Assembly (NCBI RefSeq): GCF_947242115.1
Contig: NC_074728.1
Span: 24,277,542 to 24,341,541, forward strand
Length of the DNA: 64,000 bases
DNA from: Biomphalaria glabrata
Lineage: Eukaryota > Mollusca > Gastropoda > Planorbidae
Reading direction: 5' to 3'
How positions within the stretch are numbered: the first letter of the stretch is position 1; every line of letters begins with the position of its first letter. A program made the translations under genes and the position numbers. The notes beneath the pieces are model-generated. The model did no database searches, was not told the origin of the DNA, and saw only the letters and a list, made by a program, of their open reading frames with translations. Positions 11,403 through 21,938 of this stretch are shown in pieces.

Positions 11403-13700
11403 CAGGGCCGGACCATTGTGGGGCCCTATTCGAAACGGATTTCGTGGGGCCCTGTTTGGGTAGAGATGCGGATAATAAGTGAAAATTAAGACTTTGTATT
11501 AGAAAATAGATTCGTCTTTGCATTGTATTCATTCTTTACTTCGTACAGAATTACTTTACGAGCCTTGCGTGTAGCGAAGTCATACAGTACCGGTATATCA
11601 TAATGATGAAAAGTGCTCGTGCACCAATGCCATCATTGAACAAGTGATTTGCCTGTATTTCATCAAACATACAAAAGTAACACAGTTTTTCATCAGAGTC
11701 TTATAATCCTTAGACTTCAAGAGGTTTCGTAGTTCAAGAAGAAACCCAAAGATGTTCAATGGTTTTCAAGCTTTAGAATATGTCCTTCATCTCCATATGA
11801 AGTCGTTCCAGCACTTCTGTCCCAGCACGTTTCAATTGCAGTTCTGTTGACAGCACTACATCAGAAATCAACTTCCCATTAAGTCTTTTCTTTCTTCTGG
11901 TTGTTTTGATTACAGGAACTCCATAGCATACACTTCCTTCTTTTGCCCTTTTGATGATCAGTTTCGTCAGTTTCTGTCATTTTGCAGAAAGCATGAAAAG
12001 GTTTTAATTTTTTCAGCAGCTTCCCTTATGTGCAGTCCAGTCTTTTTAGTTTCTTCTGAATAAAATTGATTTGGCGAAAGAGATTTGACCAGAATTCCAG
12101 ATAAGCAAAAAAACTCATAATTTTCCACTGCAAGAAGAAGATTCTGTGCATTGCTTCTTGTGTCTATTCTTTCGCTGTTGATACAGAAAGTTTCTCCAAC
12201 AGTTTGATGATTTTGTCAAGATGCAAGGAAACTGCCGACGTAGCTTCTTCTCTGCCGACCATCTTGCATTAATCTCCTTTTTTTAACTCCAGGTTCCAGC
12301 TTCTTTCAGTTTGGCCAATCTCTGGGGTAAAATGGGAAAAAAGTTGAACTATTCATGTACAGTTTCAAAAAATGTGATAATTGCTGAATCAATCACAGCA
12401 GAATGAAGAGCTGTCAGGTTCAGAGAGAGATTATCACATTTCGGAAACGTTGACTTTGGATTTATGTCTAAGAGACAGACGGCCACTCATTGTGGCTGCG
12501 TTATCATATGTTTGACCTCTGCACAGATGAAAGTCCAGTCCAATCCAGGATTGGGTGAATTCAGCTTTTCATTGTGACCACCTAAGATAGAGTTTGTTTT
12601 TGCTAAGTACTTAATAGCTGCTGCTACACGCTTCAGAATATCTCTCCAATACTGCTGATTTTTCAAAATGTGCACATGAAACATTTGACAGTTCATCTGG
12701 TTCTTCCTTAAGCTGTTCTTCTTCTAGCCTTCACTTTAAAAAAGCGTGTATGTGGAGCACTCCTTCTTCATGTTCTTTCAGTCTCTCGGGTTTCTTCCAT
12801 TTGGTGAAACAGACTCTTGGTTTGCTCAATGCCCTAGATGTGTTTTCTGACGCCTCAGAAAACATTACGCATGCAAAACAAAATAGACATCCCAAGTTTT
12901 TTAGAGAAGAGGAGCCCAGATCGATTGAAAAATTCTCCTGTTGAAAGCTTTCTAGTGAACCACGGTATCAAACTTCGTGATTTATTTCGGGTAAACTGTA
13001 CTGGAAACAATATCGCTCATCTTTGTTTTGGAAAAAAATAAGCTAACCTTTATCAGAATTTTGCTCGCAGTTCCTCAGATAAAATTCCTGGCTGGATATT
13101 TCCGAAGTCTTTGTACTTAATTACAGCTTTTTCCACTTCTGAAGAAAGTGATTTTGGAAGGCTATCACTGGACTCATCATCTGTATCACTTACTTCAGAT
13201 GTTTTCTCTGACTTTGGTAAAAGGTATTCCACTGGAGTTTCTTCAGCTCTCATCAAGAGCCATTGTTACTTCTTCGACTGCTGTATCTTTGTGCGAATCA
13301 ACTGAATAGTGATACTTTTCTTCGTTACGTTCATGGTCTCCTTTGTTTTCAGTGTTCTTATCAGGTTTCTTCTTTAATGATAAGGATTATGAAATAAACT
13401 AGCCTATATACCAAGTTACTTCCTTAGAGTAACACGGCACTAGTCAGCGCTATGGAAGTTACTCCTTGAAATTGAGAATAACCCTGCACGGGAAGTGTTA
13501 ATAATCTGTGTGGATAACATGCAACAGGGTCACTGACTTATATAACAACGTGAAAAGAAAGATTACATGGCTGTGACGTAATATTTAATTTATTTAAAAG
13601 AAAACAAATTTCGGATACTCATTTGGGGGCCCCCTCAAGTGGGGTTTTGGGGGGATTTTCAAATTCTCCCCATCCTCCTCTCACATTAGCTACGCCACTG
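11403..13700 (-). mobile_element. hAT transposon relic with ZMYM1-like transposase
   Basis: The right end reads (complement) CAGTGGCGTAGCTA. The left end reads CAGGGCCGGACCATTGTGGG, so the two termini do not match each other and flanks (CTAAATAG, GTTAACAC) do not duplicate. It may be one element joined to another's end. The last ~250 bp on the right resemble the small element at 55088-55389. The interior carries degraded transposase on the minus strand. Confidence 0.65.
11640..13256 (-). pseudogene. hAT transposase relic (ZMYM1/DUF4371-like)
   Basis: Recognisable blocks in order on the minus strand: an acidic N-terminal piece (KSEKTSEVSDTDDESSDSL), QYWRDILKRVAAAIKYLAK followed by GGHNEKLNS, CRGQTYDNAATMSGR, RWSAE, and SERIDTRSNAQNLLLAVENY. 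The YWRxxLxRVxxxIKxLAxxxLxxxGHxE and CRGQxYDNAxxMSG blocks are diagnostic of hAT transposases of the ZMYM1-like group. Blocks fall in different frames with many stops, so this copy cannot make protein. Confidence 0.8.
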
Positions 13701-13920
13701 GTTAACACTCTGATGTTTCTTTGGCTTTATATTTCATGTTATTTTTATTTCGTTTGATTTCATCTCCTTTTTCTTGTGAAATAATAATTATATTAACATT
13801 TTGTATACACTACAGAAGACAACAAAACAATGCGATGAAGACTTTTGAGGACGCATTGCCTTGATTGAATAACTTACACTAATTCACAATGTAAACTTCT
13901 TCGGATTCGATAGTTGTTTT

Positions 13921-13985
13921 TTTAATGTCAGACTAATTTTTCTTAATGTCAGACTAATTTTTCTTTATGTCAGACTAATTTTTTT
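13921..13985. repeat. Short tandem repeat, ~24 bp x 3
   Basis: Three near-identical units AATGTCAGACTAATTTTTCTT in tandem. Confidence 0.75.
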
Positions 13986-14055
13986 TTTCATCAGACTACC
14001 AGATTATAATTTCACTTACAATAACACACAAGACAAACAGACTAAATCATTCACG

Positions 14056-14310
14056 TTGAGCAGTCAAGGTTATTGAGAAGTTGTATGTAGTTCCTGGTCA
14101 TTTACACTGTACAAACTAATATATCCGCTGCAGTTTATCAATTATAAGTTCATAGTCACAGATATACGAGCATATAATACTATTGAGCAGTCAAGGTTAT
14201 TGAGAAGTTGTATATAGTTCATGATCAAATACACCATTCATTGTTACATACCCGCTGGAGTTCATCAATTATAAAGTCATAGTCCCAGATATAGGAGCAT
14301 AAGTGAGTGG
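14056..14310. repeat. Tandem duplication, ~127 bp x 2
   Basis: GAGCAGTCAAGGTTATTGAG begins both copies (about 14057 and 14184). Each continues through CGCTG, AGTTTATCAATTATAA-like sequence and CATAGTC-CAGATATA-GAGCATA. The copies are roughly 80-85% alike. No function seen. Confidence 0.8.
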
Positions 14311-15102
14311 TCAAAACAAGATCAGTTTTTCATGTTCATTACAAAGAGCGAAGATTCAAAATTGTTTATAGTTAATGATTTCGTTAGTGCGTTTACCAGC
14401 TGACAGATCAGCCTGAACGCTAAGATTGGCTAAGGCTAATGGCAATTGTGGAAGTTATAATGCTGATATTACATACTTTAAATACAAAACAAAATAAAAA
14501 CATAATGAGCTTTGAGAAAATTGAATAATTTGCATCTGTATAAAAATTTTAATTCGTGACAATCAGGACTATCCCTGTTCTTAACCAAACTCTCCCCAAC
14601 CCCCCTCCATTCCTGCACTACTACCAATGGTTTTATGAACAGACAAGGAAACACAAAGAATGGGACGATACGGAAACGATTGTCATCTCAAACGAACGAT
14701 TAGGGCTAGCCACCATTACATTTTACGAAACTTAATAGAAAGCAAATCCCAGTGAATTGACTTTTTTTCTACTTAGTGTTTTTTTTTTTAATGTAGTACT
14801 AAATTGCCAAAAAAAAAAACAACCAACAAGATGATAATACTAAAATCTGAGCTGCTTTCTTGCTGGCAAAATTGAAATCTATATTTTCCCAGCAATTGCC
14901 AGATTAGTGGGTTGCAATTCTTGTCAGCGTTGATTGACTTAAGTAATGATCAGCTTGAGGCTGAAAAAAAAAACTTTGCTCGCACAGAACGCAAAGTGTC
15001 AGAAATATGGAAATATGGGAGGGAATAGACAATATTTACAACTGAATGATCTAACCAACATTTTATAACATTATAACTTAATATCTCAAACAGGTCCTTG
15101 TC
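14311..15102. other. AT-rich spacer, no gene seen
   Basis: No coding or mobile-element signature was identified. Confidence 0.4.
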
Positions 15103-15411
15103 TCAGAAACTGAAATACATTCGAAGAAACTGAAATACATTCGAAGAAACTGAAATACATTCGAAGAAACTGAAATACATTTGAAGAAACTGAAATACAT
15201 TCGAAGAAACTGAAATACATTCAAAGAAACTGAAATACATTCGAAGAAACTGAAATACATTTGAAGAAACTGAAATACATTCGAAGAAACTGAAATACAT
15301 TCGAAGAAACTGAAATACATACGAAGAAACTGAAATACATTCCAAGAAACTGAAATACATTCCAAGAAACTGAAATACATTCGAAGAAACTGAAATACAT
15401 TCGAAGAAACA
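15103..15411. repeat. 20-bp minisatellite, ~15 units
   Basis: The unit TCGAAGAAACTGAAATACAT is repeated about 15 times with only one or two substitutions per unit, so the array is young or homogenised. Three long minus-strand frames through it (MYFSFFECISVS repeats) arise because 20 bp cycles all three frames. They are not evidence of a gene. Confidence 0.95.
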
Positions 15412-15549
15412 AACTGAGACAAACCGTTGAAGCCACTTTCACTCCAGAGGAAATTCGTTTTTTGTCGATGTCGTCATAGGTACTATCGAGATTGATTTCG
15501 ATCTGAGGATCCAATAGTTAGAATGGTGATAAAAATTTCTATTTACCTC

Positions 15550-15788
15550 ATGGTGCCCCCCGCTGCGGGGAAGATAAGGAAACCGTGCCTCATATTCTGT
15601 TTGACTGCCCCAGACTTGCTGATCTCCGCATCGATAGGTCTGGGAAACCAAAAATTCTCGACCTGTATGGTTACGTGTACGCACTACGCAAGACGGCAGG
15701 GTTTCTGTCCAGGGCTTTTGCAAGAGAGGATTTAAGCCTCTCAAGCCCTCACTCAAATGGAGTTTGATGATGATGATGATGATGGTTT
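15550..15788 (+). mobile_element. LINE 3' end with (GAT)n tail
   Basis: Translation CPPCGEDKETVPHILFDCPR, then LADLRIDRSGKP, DLYGYVYALRKTAGFLSRAF, AREDL and a stop. This is the CxxC...H...C zinc-knuckle-like block and C-terminus that follow RNase H in I/R1-type LINEs. The 3' tail is TTTGATGATGATGATGATGATGG. It is 5' truncated, and the frame is open over its whole length, suggesting a recent insertion. The family is also present at 18010-18330. Confidence 0.85.
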
Positions 15789-16077
15789 ACCTACCACATC
15801 ACAATATTGCTCATTTCAGTTTATTATTTCTTGGACTATCCCCTTCTAGGAAGAATGCATTTCCATTCTTAGCTTTTTCTTGTGTTTTAATACAGAATCT
15901 TCACCCTTTTCGTCTGGTATCTTGTGGCTAACACGTTTTTGGGGTTCTGCCCTAATCACCAAATCTGACCACATGCATTCTGTAAAGGTAACACTGGCTT
16001 CAGCGATGTAGCCTACTTCCGACTAGTAATGAAGATTGTTTTTAATCTTTTCCTTTCAAGTGCGCAGTTTCGAATTG

Positions 16078-16182
16078 ACAATCTCTTGTTTTTGAAGGTA
16101 GACTTACACGTCCTTTAATTCAGTTAATACAATCTCTTGTTTTTGAAGGTAGACTTACACGTCCTTAATTCAGTTAATACAG
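16078..16182. repeat. Tandem duplication, 51 bp x 2
   Basis: ACAATCTCTTGTTTTTGAAG starts at 16078 and again at 16129. The two copies differ by one base, implying a recent duplication. Confidence 0.9.
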
Positions 16183-16556
16183 GGGCCCAAAACCCAAGGT
16201 TGGTGAAAAAAAATGAAGACTGCATGGCAACTAACAATTCGCCTGCTTCAGACCTAGTTGAAGAGTTTTCATCTGTTCTAATCTACGTCTCTAGAGTTTC
16301 TATAATGTTTGAAAATGAATCCATAACTATCTTAACGACTTCTCGTCTAGCGCTCCAGCACGTTTTAACCCAGCGTTTAAGGCTAGTTTCAGTTATTGTT
16401 GAAGACGTCACAGTGGTGTGCCGAAGTCGATAAAAAGGTGTGTAAACGGTCCAGTGTACCGAAAAATGTTACGGAATAGATTTCAGCTTCAGCCCGAATT
16501 CCAGCTGCTAATTAAGATCTAGGTTCACAGTCAGCAATAAACAAACAACAACCATT

Positions 16557-16927
16557 AGTGTCATGGCGGAGCAAAATGATACTTTATTATATTGAACGCG
16601 TGCACCTTTGCGCACCATATCAACATCATCTTTTCTTTAAAATTAATTTTAAAAAAATTAAACATTTCGGGGAGTATCATAGAAAAAAATAAAACAAAAC
16701 CATAACAACATAAACAACAAAACATAACATACATATATACGCTTCAATGAATAGGAAACATATCACATTTAAAAATCAACATTCAATTGTTCATTAAGAC
16801 ACATAGTCATTGAATCTTGTCGGTTTCTTCAACTGATCCCTTGGTCGCAGGGAATGATGAGTTGATGAGTGGCGAATGTGTTGATTATGAGTTCAATATA
16901 ATAAAGTATCAGTTTTTTCCGCCATGA
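16557..16927. mobile_element. Foldback (MITE-like) element
   Basis: The left arm GTCATGGCGGAGCAAAATGA with TACTTTATTATATTGAAC is found inverted at about 16860-16926 (GTTCAATATAATAAAGTATC ... TCCGCCATGAC). The arms are about 65 bp and imperfect, around a spacer of about 230 bp. No coding sequence. Superfamily not determined. Confidence 0.7.
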
Positions 16928-16998
16928 CAAAAAAAAAAAACATTTTGGGGAGTATCATAAAAAAAAACAACCCACAACAACATAAACAGCAACCACTG

Positions 16999-17070
16999 GT
17001 GTCATGGCGGAGCAAAATGATACTTTATTATATTGAACGCATGCACCTTTGCGCACCATATCAACACCAG
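16999..17070. repeat. Extra arm of the foldback element in direct orientation
   Basis: A third copy of the arm (GTCATGGCGGAGCAAAATGA ... CACCATATCAACACCAG) follows 72 bp after the foldback element in the same orientation as its left arm. It is probably a second, deleted copy. Confidence 0.7.
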
Positions 17071-17124
17071 CCAAACTCAGAGAAAGGTTCGAGCAGATAA
17101 TGAATTAAGATGATGTCAATGAAA

Positions 17125-17390
17125 GAGTTTGTACCCCCATCTTATCTTATCTTATATAATACAGACGTCACTTCAAAAAAGAAGATGATTACGTCCTACG
17201 CGTCATGCATTTAGTCATGCATATTAACCAATGACTTAAATTCTGCCAAGTCACTGGTTTTCCTGGCTAGCTCAGGCAACCCATTCCATGCTCTAATAGC
17301 ACTAGGGAAGAAGGAGTATTTGTACACATTTGTCCTAACATATGGGATGAGGAATGTGCCTTTATTAACTATGACAACGTAACCTCAACA
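17125..17390 (-). mobile_element. LINE 3' end (CR1/Jockey-like) with (ATAAG)n tail
   Basis: The minus strand reads GTFLIPYVRTNVYKYSFFPS followed by AIRAWNGLPELARKTSDLAE and FKSLVNMHD-stop. The SFFPSAIRAWNxLP...FKxxL block is the C-terminus of many animal LINE ORF2s. The tail is ATATAAGATAAGATAAG. Related short remnants of the UTR occur near 46445 and 51065. Confidence 0.8.
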
Positions 17391-17899
17391 TCTGGAACAT
17401 CTGATTCAGTTGTGTGGTGTCAGATGAACTGTTTCAATAATAAAAAAAATATTTGGCTCTTATCACCTAATATTAGGCCTACGATATAGGCTCGTTTTGT
17501 ATTAGTGGAGACATGTACGTGTTTAGTATGGAAGTCAGCTTACTTCCAAGCAAATGTTCTCTCAAGATCGAACTTGGATAGTAATTTCACAAACTCCTAG
17601 AAATGACCTAGATTTTGTCTGTTATTCTTCTTCAACTTGTTGGCGATACCCATTAAGTGCCAGATTCTGCTACATTAGAGTCTAATGCATTTATTTATAA
17701 TCTCTAGAACTGAACAATGGGGTAACTTCTTCTTCTTCTTCTTCTTCTAGCCAGCTTTATTGCTGTTGAGCTGTGAGCTCTTTTGCAGACTGTGCCAAGT
17801 AAAAAAAAAAGTGTGCTGTTTTCTTCAGTTGTTCAGCACTGCCGTACAGGGTGTTGGTTATGTTGGGCTGTAGTGGAAGTAGGGTCTGCCTAAGGTGGG
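17391..17899. other. Spacer, no gene seen
   Basis: Includes a (CTT)n run at 17728-17748. No coding support. Confidence 0.4.
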
Positions 17900-18330
17900 T
17901 TAGGGAGGGGCATTCAAAGAGGATGGAGTAACAAAATGTGCGTGAGCCTGTAAAAGTGCGTTGCCTTCAGAGATTTAATCGAATGTAGTAAACTTGATTT
18001 TCATAGTGGAGGCTAAAAAGGTCGGAACAATCTATCATTGCGCAGTGTAGAACGGGGCACTGCCCTGTTGGTGCTTATTTTGCCCGGTTCCAGCCAAATT
18101 TTGATGCCCGTTGCCGACACTGTGGAGAGTGGGTAGAAACAGTGACGCATCTCTTGCAAGAGTGTCCGCAGCTCCGAGAGCTGCAGGGTTGTTTGTCTGC
18201 AGAGTCACTTGACCTGTATGGGAGCCTGAAGGCACTACGCCTAACAGCAGAGTTTCTCGCCAAGGCTCTACGGGAGGACTGATCCTTCCAGCCTTGCCAC
18301 CATTGGAGTTCATCTCAGTAAACTTGATTC
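17900..18330 (+). mobile_element. LINE 3' end, zinc-knuckle type
   Basis: Translation from about 18025 reads IIAQCRTGHCPVGAYFARFQ, then CRHCGEWVETVTHLLQECPQ, LRELQGCLSAESLDLYGSLK and ALRLTAEFLAKALRED-stop. It is homologous to the copy at 15550-15788 (DLYGxxxALRxTAxFLxxAxxED). The frame is essentially open. Confidence 0.85.
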
Positions 18331-18469
18331 AACCTTGTTAACAGCGTACGTTTAAAAAAGCACTTAAGAGATTAATTTATTAGCTCATTGAGTAAATTAA
18401 TTTTTAGTCAATATTTCAAAATCAGTAGTTTGTCTTTGTTTATTTATGTACAATGCGTTGATTTTATTG

Positions 18470-18555
18470 AGAAAATTTACCCTAAGTTCGATGCCGCTCA
18501 CCACTTGATGCCCCGAGTGGCCCGCACCACTCGCACAGGGCTAGCTGCGCCACTG
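18470..18555. mobile_element. hAT-like terminus (remnant)
   Basis: Ends AGCTGCGCCACTG, the complement of the common CAGTGGCGCAGCT hAT-type end, with a GC-rich subterminal region. No partner end was found. Confidence 0.45.
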
Positions 18556-18734
18556 GAAAATCCTTACATTAAAGGTTCAAACACTGGTTTTGAAGTTCAT
18601 ATTAATTTTGGTACAACGTTTATGATATTTTGAGGGACCTTTTTAAATTCTATTTTTTATCAGTTTTTACAAAAGTGAATTTATTTTTTCACTTTGGTGT
18701 CACCCATAAGTTATTAACAAGTCAAGAGTTGTGG

Positions 18735-18797
18735 GCCCCTAATGGTCGTGGGCCCGGGATCATTGAGCCACTTCGCGCCATGGAATCTACACCACTG
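18735..18797. mobile_element. hAT-like terminus (remnant)
   Basis: GC-rich sequence ending CATGGAATCTACACCACTG, another hAT-type 3' end without an identified partner. Confidence 0.4.
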
Positions 18798-19099
18798 CGC
18801 TTGCGCATTATGTTCACATAGTGTTACGAAAATTATATTCAGTAGCGGTTGTCGTTCTTATGTTTACATGTGCTTGTAACTCGTCCGTAAGAATGTGTTC
18901 ATGAAATGTGTGTTGTGTAAGTCATTCAGTGTGTTAAAGCCAGACTAAGCGGGCATGGTTTTTCGACTCAGTTATCTTTATGTTCATACCACATTTATAA
19001 CAATAAAATGCCCCTATACCCTAGCGAACTGATTACTCCATATGTCCACCGTAGAACCCTGCGCTCAATGGACGCTTCTAGTGGTGTCATGTTTCTCCC

Positions 19100-19345
19100 T
19101 CAGAAGATAAGGTCTGCGGGCTTTGTCGGTGCACGGACCAAAGGTTTGGAACTAGCTCTCCATTGATCTCAGACAGCATGCTACTCAACTTTCAAGAAGA
19201 ACATTAAGACCTACTTGTTAAAATTTTTTTTAGATTAGTTTTGTCATGTTAGCTCTTGTGTTTGTATTAGTAATGTTATCACAGCGTCTTGGGCCTACAT
19301 TATTGTTTATTAACAGCGCTTTATAAATAGCATTATTATTATAAC
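19100..19345 (+). mobile_element. LINE 3'-terminal remnant with ATT tail
   Basis: Blocks resembling the GPKVWNSLP...STFKKNIKTYLL C-terminus are visible across frames, followed by a UTR ending in GCGCTTTATAAATAGCATTA. Degenerate copy. Confidence 0.5.
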
Positions 19346-19989
19346 TGTGCTAAACAGTACTTCAACATGGCTTTAAATGATTCTGTCAGCTGTGCTCATG
19401 AACTTGCATTGGATTGTCTTATAGTAAATGAACCGATACATGGTAGGCCTAGAAACTACTGGATTTCTTTGTCACACAAATTATTTGTCATATGGGGGGG
19501 GGGGGGGGGGGGAAGGGGCCCATCAACATATTCTTGAACCCGGACCCACGGGTACATTGCTTCACCACTGGTTAAAAGCCTTAGAAAAATCTAGTAAGAT
19601 AGTATCTATTTGCTCACTATCATCTAAACATTTTGAAAAAACAATAAATTAGTCCTATTAGTTGTGTTTTACATGATCTATATTTCCTAAAGCAGTGTTA
19701 GTATGGAGTAAGGACAGTATGTAAGTGGTTTATGATGTTGTTACATATTATGTGTTCTAGGATTTTACATGTAATGCTGGTAAGTGATACTGGTCTGTAG
19801 TTTCCTGGGGGGGGGGGGGGGAAGCGCAGGAGGTTTGGGCCAGTGATGATTTTCTTTCGCGAAGGAAAATCAGAAACTTGTAAATGAAGAAAGGACTATA
19901 CGATTTACTAGAGTGTGAAAAGCAAATGAAAATAGATAGCATAAGGATGGAATATATATATATATACATATGACATATATATATAGTTC
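19346..19989. other. Spacer with two poly-G tracts
   Basis: G runs at 19494-19512 and 19806-19821 and a (TA)n run near 19950. No coding evidence. Confidence 0.5.
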
Positions 19990-20690
19990 GTCCATCGTGG
20001 TTCGATGATGTCCACTTTGTCATTCAGGTGGCTGAGAGCTTTGCACTGGGGTGAGACCTATGTGAGCCCGAAATGTTCGGTCGCACACTGGGCAGGTTAT
20101 TCCAGCTGGAGCTAGTGTCATTGGCCTTGCTTTTCTTCTCTGGCGTTTTTCTTCTGCCAGCGTTGTTCTCTTTTCCTCAGCAACCTGTGCGCCAGTTTTC
20201 ACAGCGCGACGCCATGATGCTCTGTCATGTGCCTCTTGTCTCCCAGGTGCCTGGGTCTATGCTGAACGCCTTCAGAGAAGCTTTGAGGGTGTCCCTGAAG
20301 CGCTTTCTTTGACCACCTTGCGAGCGCTTTCCTTCGCTTAGTTGGCCATACAAGAGTCGTTTAGAGATGCGGTGGTCTTCCATTCTGCAGACGTGTCCTG
20401 CCCATCGCAGCTGGGACTGCATCAGGATTGTGTGGATGCTTTTGCAGACACGCTCTTCGAAGGACTTCAGAATCTGGTATTTTTTCTTCCCATTTGACAT
20501 TCAGTATTTTTCCTAGACATGTCATGTGGAAGTGGTTCAGTTTCTTTGCATGTTATCTGTACACTGTCCATGTTTCTGAGGCATAGAGCAATGTAGAGAG
20601 GATGACGGCTCTATAGACCCCTAGCTCTGTATTTGTGGTGATACCACGTCTGTTCCAGACATTTTTAGACAGGATGGAATACGAATGTTA
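19990..20690 (-). mobile_element. LINE 3' fragment (CR1/RTE-like ORF2 C-terminus)
   Basis: The minus strand reads KSIHTILMQSQLRWAGHVCR, MEDHRISKRLLYGQLSEGKR, QGGQRKRFRDTLKASLKAF, then CPVCDRTFRAHIGLTPVQ. The QSQLRWAGHVCRMxDxRxxKxLLYGxLxxGKRxxGGQxKRFxDTLKxxLK block is one of the commonest LINE signatures in molluscs. A C2H2-like CPVCDRTFRAHIGL motif sits near the end. The 3' side ends in (TA)n. One or two frame breaks. Confidence 0.88.
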
Positions 20691-20800
20691 TGGAAACACT
20701 TTTTTTTTTGTTATTTACTTGCGTATCCTTTATCGTCCAATAGCGTTTTGTTGTTAAGACTTTGCTCTGGATTCGAAACTATCACGCTGTTTCTCTGTCC

Positions 20801-21455
20801 CAGTGATGCCCAACATAAATCGACCTGAGGGCCATTTTAATTTTCAACACTGGTGTCGCGGGCCACATAAAGAAAAGGTACAAAAACGAAATGAAATTAA
20901 CTATTTGATTAGAAATCCGTGGATCTAGTACTTGCATTCATTAATGGAATAGTAGTATCTCTACTAAAAAATATGAGCAACAGTGTAGCTAGCTTTACCA
21001 ACGACTCATTTTCTTGACTCTTTTTGATAAATATTAACATCAATCTTCCAATCTCTAGACGTAGTTTAACAATCTTTTTATTCAAATGACGTCAAATTTG
21101 TTTTGTAAATGCGTTTCTTTAAAAAAAAACAACAAAAAACAGCCACACTTTATTTACAATTCAAATATATTGGCTTATTATCATGTTCTGCCAAAAAAAA
21201 GTAAAGGATTTCACACTGGTTTTTTTAAAATATAAATTCTACATTAAGAGTTTCATAAAGGCACAAATGTTGGTCATGGTACCAATCAATCGGAGTAAAA
21301 TTGATGGCCCTAACGTAGGTAAAGAGACATTTTAAAACCTTTTCTTTAGGGAGGAGTATCGGATTTTATATACTTTGTGCCGACATTTCGGCGGGCCGGA
21401 TGGACCCACGTCGCAGGCCGGATCTGGCCCGCGGGCCGTATTTTGGGCATCACTG
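20801..21455. mobile_element. Internally deleted hAT element
   Basis: Ends are CAGTGATGCCCAAC and its complement (TTGGGCATCACTG at 21455). Flanks CTCTGTCC and CTCTATCC match at 7 of 8 positions. The GGCCGGATCTGGCCCGCGGG subterminal block is shared with the larger copy at 38750-39934. No transposase remains. Confidence 0.88.
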
Positions 21456-21504
21456 CTCTATCCCATCATGCAGAGGATTGGCTAAAGGTAATGGAAGAAT
21501 GTCT

Positions 21505-21890
21505 TAAACTTACCGGTCGGCTTTGAAACAACAAAATAACAGATAAATGACTAACTTATTAAAGCAATACAGAAACAAAAATCATGTAAATAAATAAATA
21601 AATAATTATTTTTATCCAGTAAAATAATATTGCGATTCTTTAATTCCATACTTTCCCCAGGGGAAGTAATCATGCAGGCTAAGGGTTGTGATTTTCTTTT
21701 CTGAAAGATAGAGTGATTCTGAAACGTACCGATCGGCTTTGAAATTCAACGGTTAGCAAAAGAAAAAATATTTAAAAGATAAATAAACAACTTATTAGAA
21801 TATTACAGAATAAAACATAAATAATTTTATCAAGTAAGATAATTGCGATTCATTAATAATTTTTTTTCCCAGGGGAGGTAATTACATTGT
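21505..21890. repeat. Imperfect tandem duplication, ~215 bp period
   Basis: ACCGGTCGGCTTTGAAA and ACCGATCGGCTTTGAAA head two similar segments that both end in CCCAGGGGAAGTAAT/CCCAGGGGAGGTAAT. The copies are about 75% alike. Confidence 0.65.
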
Positions 21891-21938
21891 GCTATTGAAT
21901 TTGTAAAAGGCTAAAAAGGTCTGTGATTATATCTAGAG

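Noticed and set aside
15078-15514. Long overlapping minus-strand frames encoding FSFFECISVS-type repeats
   Set aside because: They are produced by a 20-bp minisatellite that is open in all three frames. No start context, splice sites or flanking coding sequence support a gene.
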